A stretch of DNA of 64,000 nucleotides, taken from Rhizobium freirei PRF 81. Its GTDB lineage: Bacteria > Pseudomonadota > Alphaproteobacteria > Rhizobiales > Rhizobiaceae. Position numbers and translations under genes: made by a program. The stretch lies in NCBI RefSeq assembly GCF_000359745.1, contig NZ_AQHN01000083.1:186001-250000 (forward strand). The letters are read 5' to 3'. The first letter of the stretch is position 1. Each line of letters begins with the position of its first letter. The notes beneath the pieces are model-generated. The model saw only the letters and a program-made list of their open reading frames with translations, ran no database searches and was not told the origin of the DNA. Below are positions 57,932 through 64,000 of this stretch, one piece after another.

Positions 57932-58648
57932 ATGACGACAAACGGCCGGGGCCGGCAGAGGTTGGCGCAAAAGGTCATCGATCAGCTGCGTCTGCAGATC
58001 GAAACTGGCAAGCTTCAAGCTGGCGCTCAGCTTCCGACGGAGCCGCAACTGGAGGCGACATTCGGCGTTAGCCGCACGGTCGTGCGCGAGGCGATCGCCG
58101 ATCTGCGTGCGGCCGGCCTCGTCAAGCCAGTCCAGGGCAAGGGGGTATTCGTTTCCGAGATAACGGCGCGACCCGGGTTGGTATTGACCCCGGTTGAGAT
58201 CAAGAGCATTCCCGAAACGCTGGAATTGTTGGAATTTCGCATGGCCGCCGAGGGTGAGGCGGCGGCGATTGCGGCCTATCGCCGGACCGCGGAACAAGAA
58301 GCGGCGATCGCCGCAGCGAACCGCAAGATGGCGGCGTTCATCGAGCAAGGCCTTTCGACCGTCGAAGCGGATTACGAGTTCCATCTCGCTGTTGCGATCG
58401 CCACCAACAATCGCTTTTACGTCGACGTGCTCAGGCATTTCGGCGCGCGCACCATCCCGCGCGGCCAATTCCCGACATTGCCGGAAGCCAATGATCGCGC
58501 CTATCTGGAAAAAGTTCACGCCGAACATACGGAAATCCTCGCGGCAATCGCCGAGCAGGATCCGGATCGTGCCCGTCAGGCGATGCGGGCCCATATGATT
58601 GCGAGCCAGCGCCGCTATCGGCAATTGGCGGATCAGCAGCCGCAATAA
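57932..58648 (+). CDS. GntR (FadR-type) transcriptional regulator
   Basis: 238 aa from ATG 57932, with GGAGCGGG upstream (an ATG at 57920 has none). An N-terminal winged helix (QLPTEPQLEATFGVSRTVVREAIADLRAAGLVK) and a C-terminal FCD ligand domain (about 100-220, with AEGEAAAIAAYRR and the metal-ligand His and Asp of FHLAVAIATNN). Regulators of this group answer to sugar acids, as UxuR/ExuR do. It heads the uxuA-like operon. It probably represses itself and that operon through the TCATA/TATGA sites. Confidence 0.9.
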   Translation: MTTNGRGRQRLAQKVIDQLRLQIETGKLQAGAQLPTEPQLEATFGVSRTVVREAIADLRAAGLVKPVQGKGVFVSEITARPGLVLTPVEIKSIPETLELLEFRMAAEGEAAAIAAYRRTAEQEAAIAAANRKMAAFIEQGLSTVEADYEFHLAVAIATNNRFYVDVLRHFGARTIPRGQFPTLPEANDRAYLEKVHAEHTEILAAIAEQDPDRARQAMRAHMIASQRRYRQLADQQPQ

Positions 58649-58668
58649 GGCTCGACTCCCATTGCTAG

Positions 58669-58691
58669 TCATATTATGTCATATGATATGA
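58669..58691 (+). promoter_or_regulatory. Candidate GntR operator pair before uxuA
   Basis: TCATATTATG (58669-58678, one base short of the full site) followed directly by TCATAT-G-ATATGA (58679-58691), a perfect 6-bp palindrome around one G. Together with the site at 57855-57865 they form a recurring family of sites in this locus, and the site is only 12 bp before the uxuA-like start. Confidence 0.6.
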
Positions 58692-58703
58692 GTTCCACGG
58701 GAG

Positions 58704-59678
58704 ATGCAGCGGGTGTATGTGGGAACGCAGGTCGAGGCGCGCGACGACGATGACTATCGGGTCTTCGCGCAACTAGGGATAAAGCACATCTGCGCCGACC
58801 CTCCGGGAAAGCCGGAGAGCTGGACGCTGTCTGATCTTAAGCGCCATCGCGACAAGATCGAGGGCTTCGGGTTGAACCTGGACATGATCCAGCTTCCCTT
58901 GCCCTCACAGCCCGTCGAGAAAGCCTCCTATCCCGATATCCTGCTTGCCGGCCCAGATCGCGATCGGCAAATAGACGCGGTCTGCCAGTTGATCGAGAAT
59001 GCTGCGGCTGCTGGCATCCCCGCCGTGAAATACAATCTCAATCTCATCGGAATTCCCCGCACGCCGGACGAGCCCGGACGGGGTGGCTCGATGAATGCTA
59101 GCTTCCGCTGGGAAAAGGCCGACCGGGCAGCCGCACCCGGCCTTGCCGGCGTTTTGTCGGAAGACGAAAACTGGGAGCGGATCGACTATTTCCTTAAGCG
59201 TGTCGTTCCGGTGGCCGAAAGCAATCGCATCCGCCTGGCCTGCCACCCGCACGATCCCTATACGCCACCCGGATATCGCGGCGTGACGCGTGTGCTGGGC
59301 TCCGTGGAGGGCCTGAAGAAATTCGTGCTCATGCGCGAAAGCCCCTATCACGGGCTGAATTTCTGCCAGGGCTCGATCGGTGAAATGCTCGACAATCCGC
59401 GAGAGGAGATCGACGACATTATCCGTTGGTTCGGCATGCGCGGCAAAATCTTCAACGTCCACTTCCGCAACATCCGGGGCGGCAAGCTGTCTTTCATGGA
59501 GACCTTCCCGGATGAGGGCGACATGGACATGGTCCGCTCCATCCGGATCTACAAGGAGGTCGGCTACCGATACATGCTGATGCCCGATCACGTCCCGACC
59601 ATCAGCGGCCGGGATCCAAGCGGCGTCGCCTTCGCTTTTTGCTACGGCTATATCGCCGCTCTTTTGCAAGCGCTCTGA
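58704..59678 (+). CDS. uxuA: Mannonate dehydratase family protein
   Basis: 324 aa; TIM barrel of the UxuA type. In E. coli UxuA removes water from D-mannonate to give 2-keto-3-deoxygluconate. RLACHPHDPYTPPGYRGV and IFNVHFRNIRGG carry metal-binding His/Cys-type residues. It is about 70 aa shorter than E. coli UxuA, as are other rhizobial members, so the substrate may differ. The start ATG 58704 touches its GGGAG; a GTG at 58713 has better spacing. It follows gntR and precedes the DapA-family dehydratase. Confidence 0.82.
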   Translation: MQRVYVGTQVEARDDDDYRVFAQLGIKHICADPPGKPESWTLSDLKRHRDKIEGFGLNLDMIQLPLPSQPVEKASYPDILLAGPDRDRQIDAVCQLIENAAAAGIPAVKYNLNLIGIPRTPDEPGRGGSMNASFRWEKADRAAAPGLAGVLSEDENWERIDYFLKRVVPVAESNRIRLACHPHDPYTPPGYRGVTRVLGSVEGLKKFVLMRESPYHGLNFCQGSIGEMLDNPREEIDDIIRWFGMRGKIFNVHFRNIRGGKLSFMETFPDEGDMDMVRSIRIYKEVGYRYMLMPDHVPTISGRDPSGVAFAFCYGYIAALLQAL

Positions 59679-59725
59679 CAGGCCTGAGCAAAGATGATCC
59701 CATTCGTCGAAAAGAGGATTTCTCC

Positions 59726-60628
59726 ATGAACCCGAATGAACTGAAGAAGGCTGTCGGCAGTGGGCTGCTGTCCTTTCCAGTCACGCATTTCAATCAGGAA
59801 TTGACATTCGACGAGGCGAAGTATCGCGATCATGTCGAATGGCTTGCCGGTTACGGCGCGGCGGCACTGTTTGCTGCCGGCGGCACGGGCGAGTTCTTCT
59901 CTCTCAGCCCTTCGGAAATCCCACAGGTGGTTCGCGCCGCCAAGGCTGCGGCCGGCAGGACGCCGATCGTCTCTGGAACCGGCTACGGCACTTCGCTTGC
60001 AATCGAAATCGCCAAAGCTGCGGAAAACGCCGGCGCCGACGGCCTGCTGCTGCTGCCGCCCTATCTTATGTTTGCTGAGCAGGCCGGTTTGATCGCTCAT
60101 GTGAAGGCAGTTTGCAAGGCTGTCGGCATCGGCGTCATTGTCTATAACCGCGATAATGCTGTACTCACGGCCGAGAGCCTGGCGCGGCTAGCCGATGAAT
60201 GCCCCAATCTCATCGGCTATAAGGATGGCGTCGGCGAGGTCGACAAGGTCATCGAAATAACCACGACACTCAAGGATCGTCTGGTCTATGTCGGCGGCAT
60301 GCCAACCCATGAAGTCTATGCTCAGGCCTATTTCGCCGCGGGTGTGACGACCTATTCGTCAGCCGTCTTCAACTTCGTTCCGGCGCTGGCGCAACGCTTT
60401 TACGCGGCCCTGCGGGCTGGAGATCAGGCAACTGTGGATTCGATCCTCGAGAGCTTCTTCTTCCCGCTGGTCAGTCTGCGCAATCGCAGGAAAGGCTATG
60501 CAGTTTCGATCATCAAAGCGGGCCTGCGCGTTCTTGGCGGGGATCCGGGACCGGTACGGCCGCCTCTCACCGATTTGACGGCGGACGAAATGGCTGTGCT
60601 GGAGAAGATCGTCGCCGCAGCCGGCTGA
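59726..60628 (+). CDS. 5-dehydro-4-deoxyglucarate dehydratase (DapA family)
   Basis: 300 aa from ATG 59726 (AGAGGA upstream; earlier in-frame codons have none). A class I aldolase-fold dehydratase that forms a Schiff base on Lys166 (LIGYKDGVGE). AAGGTGEFFSLSPSE is characteristic of enzymes converting 5-keto-4-deoxyglucarate to 2-oxoglutarate semialdehyde. Other DapA-type lyases cannot be excluded. It is third in the gntR operon. Confidence 0.87.
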   Translation: MNPNELKKAVGSGLLSFPVTHFNQELTFDEAKYRDHVEWLAGYGAAALFAAGGTGEFFSLSPSEIPQVVRAAKAAAGRTPIVSGTGYGTSLAIEIAKAAENAGADGLLLLPPYLMFAEQAGLIAHVKAVCKAVGIGVIVYNRDNAVLTAESLARLADECPNLIGYKDGVGEVDKVIEITTTLKDRLVYVGGMPTHEVYAQAYFAAGVTTYSSAVFNFVPALAQRFYAALRAGDQATVDSILESFFFPLVSLRNRRKGYAVSIIKAGLRVLGGDPGPVRPPLTDLTADEMAVLEKIVAAAG

Positions 60629-60694
60629 TATTTGCTAGAAACTTCGCATCACCGATGTGGCTGAATGGCCGGCAACGGCCGGGGGAGGTGTTAT

Positions 60695-61780
60695 ATGAAT
60701 CAGGCTTCCTACAATGCGTCTACCCGGACATTCGTCTATGTCTCAGCTGCAACGGCAGGGATGATCGACACATACGCGATGGATGAGGCGACGGGTGCGC
60801 TCACCCGGGTTTCGAGCGTCGAAGCTGGCCCAACCGTCATGCCGATGGCGGTCGCACCGGACCAGAAGCATCTGTATGCCACGATCCGCTCGCAGCCCTA
60901 CCGGGTGCTGACCCTGGCAATAGACCCGGCAACCGGCAACCTGGCGCAAAAAGCCGCCGCTCCTCTGCCCGACAGCATGGCTTACATCTCCGTCGACCCG
61001 TCAGGCAGATTGCTTCTTGCGGCGTCCTATGGCGGCAATTGTGTCGCGGTGTCGCCGATCGGCAAGGACGGCTTGGTTACAGAGGGCGCGCGGCAGTTGG
61101 TTTCGACCGGTCGCAACGCCCATTCGATCGTCAGTGATCGGAGCGGCAAATTCGTCTTTGCGACCAATCTCGGTTCCGATGCCGTGCTGCAGTTTGTTTT
61201 AAACCCCGAGACCGGCATGCTGGAAGCGAACGATCCGCCACAGGTTGCGACGGGGCCGGGCTTCGGCCCGCGCCATATCGTTCCGTCGCCGGACAATCGA
61301 TATCTCTATGTTCTCACCGAATTAACCGGTCACGTCATTCACTACGCCTTGGATTCGGCGCGGGGAACACTGACCGAGGTCCAGAGCGTGGCATCCGTTC
61401 CCGATAAGGCGGGGCTCTCTCCTGGCGTTGTGCCGTCGGCCCCGGCCGAAGACGGCAGGCCGAAGATTTGGGCCGCCGATATCGGCATCACGCCAAACGG
61501 CAGGTTTCTTTATACGACCGAACGAACCACGAGCACGATCGCGCTTTTTCGCCTCAATGGACACGACGGAACGCCGGTCTATGTCGCCAACTATCCGACG
61601 GAGCGGCAGCCCCGCGGCATTCGGATCGATCCGTCCGGCCGGTTCCTGATTGCGTCCGGCGAAAAGTCCGACCGGCTGTCGGTCTATTCCATCGGCGAGG
61701 CCGATGGCGAACTCTCGATCGTCGGCAGGTATCCGGTCAGCGCAGGTGCGAACTGGATCGAAATCGTGACCTTTGCCTGA
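60695..61780 (+). CDS. Beta-propeller lactonase (YbhE/Pgl family)
   Basis: 361 aa from ATG 60695, with GGGGGAGG upstream. Seven-bladed propeller repeats are visible (TFVYVSAATAGMIDTYAMDEATGALT; KFVFATNLGSDAVLQF; RYLYVLTELTGHVIHYALDSARGTLTEVQSV; RFLYTTERTTSTIALFRL). Such proteins open aldonolactones. In this operon it would supply the sugar acid to the uxuA-like or DapA-family enzymes. No signal peptide is seen. Confidence 0.87.
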   Translation: MNQASYNASTRTFVYVSAATAGMIDTYAMDEATGALTRVSSVEAGPTVMPMAVAPDQKHLYATIRSQPYRVLTLAIDPATGNLAQKAAAPLPDSMAYISVDPSGRLLLAASYGGNCVAVSPIGKDGLVTEGARQLVSTGRNAHSIVSDRSGKFVFATNLGSDAVLQFVLNPETGMLEANDPPQVATGPGFGPRHIVPSPDNRYLYVLTELTGHVIHYALDSARGTLTEVQSVASVPDKAGLSPGVVPSAPAEDGRPKIWAADIGITPNGRFLYTTERTTSTIALFRLNGHDGTPVYVANYPTERQPRGIRIDPSGRFLIASGEKSDRLSVYSIGEADGELSIVGRYPVSAGANWIEIVTFA

Positions 61781-61812
61781 GACAATTGCTAGGCATTGCC
61801 CGATGAGTGTCA

Positions 61813-63915
61813 TCAGCCATTGTCCGCCTGTTCAGCCATCCTGACGATAAGATCCTCGACTTCATGAGGGGGAAGGGGTCTGGCAAAGAGAAAGCCTTGA
61901 AACATCTCGCATCCGGCGCCGGTGAGGAAATGAACCTGCTCCTCGGTCTCCACTCCTTCGGCAACGACCTCCAGCTCGAGAGTTCGTCCAAGCGATACGA
62001 TCGCGGAGGTGATGGCCATGTCGCCCGGTTTGCTGGGAATATCGGCAATAAACGATCGGTCGATCTTCAGTCGGGAAAGCGGAAAGCGCCGAAGCGTGCT
62101 CAGGCTTGAATATCCCGTGCCGAAATCATCGATCGCCAGGCTGACGCCGAGTTGCGTCAACTCATGCATACGTTCAATGGCGCCTTCGACGTCACGCATG
62201 ATCAAGCTCTCCGTCAGTTCGAGTTCGAGCCATCGGGGATCAAGGCCGGCAGACTGCAGGGCAGAGGCCACCTGGCTCGTCAAGGAGTTCTCGAGAAACT
62301 GTCGGGCCGATACATTCACCGCCATGCGTAGTTCAGGAAGGCCTCGGTCCTGCCAGGCGCGGGCCTGCTCGCAGGCTTTGCGCAGAACGATATCGCCGAT
62401 CGGAACGATAAGCCCTGTTTCCTCGGCCAAGGGAATGAATGCCCCTGGGAGCAGCAAGCCTTCGAGGGGATGTTGCCATCGAACCAGGGCTTCGACACTG
62501 ATGACTTTGCCGCTGCGGATGTCCTTTTGTGGCTGGTAATGGAGCACGAACTCGTCTCGTTCCACCGCGCGCCGCAATTCTTCGATACGGATCAGCTTGT
62601 TGCGGGCCTCTTCGCCCATGGCTGGGGTAAATAGCTGAATGCTGTTGCGGCCCGACTCCTTGGCGCGATAGAGCGCCATGTCGGCATTGGCGAAGAGCTC
62701 GGAAGCCGTGTCGCCGTGTTCGGCGGAGCAGGCAACGCCGATGCTGCATGTAACCCGAATATCGACGCCGTCGAGCGCCAAAGGTTCTGAGATGGCTTCT
62801 CGAACAGCGTGCAACCTGTCGCAGACCGGTTCGATGTTCTCCTCCAGCACGATGATGAATTCATCGCCGCCGATCCGCGATACGACGCCGCTTTTTCCGA
62901 TGCACGTCGATATTCGCTGCGCGACCACTTTCAGCAATTCATCACCGGCGGCATGCCCGAGACTGTCGTTGACCAGCTTGAAATTATCCAGATCGACGAA
63001 GGCGACCGCCACGCTTTTTTGCTCCTGCGAGGCGCTCGCCAGGAGATCCACGAGCTTGCGGTCGAGCAGCGTTCGGTTAGGCAGGCCGGTGAGAGCATCG
63101 TGCTCGGCGAGAAAGGCGATATGGGCGATATCGTGGTGCCGATCGATGGCAATTCCCACCGTTTGAGCCACGCCTGCGAGGAATTCCATGAGGCTGGTTT
63201 CGTCGCCATCGGCCTTTTCGATCACCAGAGCCCCGTGCCTGCCTCCATCCCGAGAAAAGATGGGGAATTCAACGGCTTCACCGGTGAAAGTCGCTGCGTG
63301 CGCTTCACCGATCAGGAAATGGATGTGCCTTTCACCGAGCAGCCGCTCGAGCAGCAGCCGGGCATCCTTCAGAAACGACCAGAGCTCGACCCCTCTGGCT
63401 ACATCCTGGAGGAGCTTGGTCTGCGCGCTCATCAGCTCTTCGGCGCGCTTGCGGGCGGAGATATCACGCGACGCACCCACCACGCCGATGATATTGCCGC
63501 TTCGGTCCCGCAAGGGAACGCGGGACATCATCAGCCATCCTTCGCCTTTCAGGCGCCTTTCTTCGACACCGAGATCAGGCTCGCCTGTCTCCATGACGCG
63601 TTGCTCGACCTCGTCAATTTTCCTGGCGTCGGCCACCGGATGAATTTCCGCGTCCGTGAGGCCGATCAGCTCCTCGACATGGGTGAAGCCATTGTTGGCG
63701 ACGATAGCCCGATTGGCAAAGAGGAAACGGCTGTTTCTGTCTTTGGCGTAGATAAAATCCGGAACGTAGTTGATCATCGCCTCGAGCCATTCATATCGCT
63801 CGGTCAGCGACAGATATTGGGCCTGAAGCAATTGGAACTTTTCACGGAGACGCCCGTCATCACCGTTCGGATCTACGCTTGCCGATTTCGGCGGTTTACC
63901 CGGTTGCTGCGTCAT
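61813..63915 (-). CDS. PAS-GAF?-GGDEF-EAL c-di-GMP signalling protein
   Basis: 700 aa, cytosolic (no membrane helix). A PAS domain (about 45-165, DFIYAKDRNSRFLFANRA; RDRSGNIIGVVGASRDIS) is followed by a GAF-like region (about 170-275). GGDEF (about 280-440) has IGGDEF intact but no RxxD inhibitory site. EAL (about 455-690) has EALVRW, ELELTESL, DDFGTGYSSLSTLRRFPLSRLKIDRSFI and is complete. It probably makes and degrades c-di-GMP in response to a small ligand or redox state. It is convergent with the lactonase gene, 33 bp away. ATG 63915 has GAGAGA upstream. Confidence 0.92.
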   Translation of the reverse strand: MTQQPGKPPKSASVDPNGDDGRLREKFQLLQAQYLSLTERYEWLEAMINYVPDFIYAKDRNSRFLFANRAIVANNGFTHVEELIGLTDAEIHPVADARKIDEVEQRVMETGEPDLGVEERRLKGEGWLMMSRVPLRDRSGNIIGVVGASRDISARKRAEELMSAQTKLLQDVARGVELWSFLKDARLLLERLLGERHIHFLIGEAHAATFTGEAVEFPIFSRDGGRHGALVIEKADGDETSLMEFLAGVAQTVGIAIDRHHDIAHIAFLAEHDALTGLPNRTLLDRKLVDLLASASQEQKSVAVAFVDLDNFKLVNDSLGHAAGDELLKVVAQRISTCIGKSGVVSRIGGDEFIIVLEENIEPVCDRLHAVREAISEPLALDGVDIRVTCSIGVACSAEHGDTASELFANADMALYRAKESGRNSIQLFTPAMGEEARNKLIRIEELRRAVERDEFVLHYQPQKDIRSGKVISVEALVRWQHPLEGLLLPGAFIPLAEETGLIVPIGDIVLRKACEQARAWQDRGLPELRMAVNVSARQFLENSLTSQVASALQSAGLDPRWLELELTESLIMRDVEGAIERMHELTQLGVSLAIDDFGTGYSSLSTLRRFPLSRLKIDRSFIADIPSKPGDMAITSAIVSLGRTLELEVVAEGVETEEQVHFLTGAGCEMFQGFLFARPLPPHEVEDLIVRMAEQADNG

Positions 63916-64000
63916 CAGTGTTCTCTCACTTGTCCAGCGGACAATAGCGGGAACCAGTTATGCAACAGTGAAAAGACGCGCTCCAATTTGGTCATCATAA

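Noticed and set aside
1..64000. CRISPR arrays, tRNA or rRNA genes, phage genes
   Set aside because: No regularly spaced repeats, no cloverleaf or rRNA-like sequence, and no phage structural or integrase gene was seen in any part.

Overview
The window looks like chromosome or chromid DNA from a Rhizobium/Agrobacterium-group alphaproteobacterium, most like the Rhizobium tropici-R. leguminosarum group. The evidence is high-GC coding DNA, an erythritol locus arranged as described in rhizobia, many CUT2 sugar ABC transporters, and rhizobial families such as DUF1402, a BTLCP protease and a GT29-like protein of the type called 'urease operon accessory protein'. I see no rRNA, tRNA, CRISPR array or intact insertion sequence.

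1-12.5 kb, surface polysaccharide. The tail of an acyltransferase-like gene is followed by rfbBDAC (dTDP-L-rhamnose). A clearly more AT-rich block follows (about 4.0-12.5 kb). It holds a pyruvyl-transferase-like protein, a methyltransferase with an extra N-terminal domain, a GT2-GT4 double glycosyltransferase, an unrecognised protein and a polysaccharide ABC-2 permease with no ATPase beside it. It looks like an exchangeable O-antigen or capsule island.

12.5-31.9 kb, polyol catabolism. Two divergent arms start from an 0.9 kb control region (23.7-24.6 kb). The rightward arm is eryABCD followed by eryR-tpiB-rpiB, the route from erythritol to D-erythrose 4-phosphate. The leftward arm is a DUF2291 protein and the eryEFG transporter. 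Beyond a strong hairpin lie a second DeoR regulator, FGGY kinase, GlpD-like dehydrogenase, mannitol-dehydrogenase-family protein and zinc alcohol dehydrogenase, probably for another polyol. Each arm begins with a small, previously unlabelled ORF that has a strong Shine-Dalgarno sequence.

32-48 kb, mixed genes: a glycerophosphodiesterase-like protein with a ROK regulator, a GT29-like protein, a lysozyme-like DUF1402 protein, a BTLCP protease, a GH3 beta-glucosidase, an MHYT-GGDEF-EAL protein, a TadG-like vWA protein, LysR/aldo-keto reductase, a NolR-like ArsR regulator and a decayed SMP-30 lactonase.

48.3-57.4 kb is a leftward ketose operon: CUT2 ABC transporter, short-chain dehydrogenase, DhaK, DhaL, then a regulator fused to a second DhaK, and a second DhaL. 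The SDR plus DhaK/DhaL would suit oxidation of a tetritol such as D-threitol to D-erythrulose and phosphorylation to D-erythrulose 4-phosphate, the substrate of the RpiB-type enzyme encoded in the ery arm. The window may therefore be a two-branch tetritol island. Diverging from it is a GntR-regulated sugar-acid operon (uxuA-like, DapA-family dehydratase, lactonase) with matching palindromes before gntR and uxuA. A PAS-GGDEF-EAL protein closes the window.
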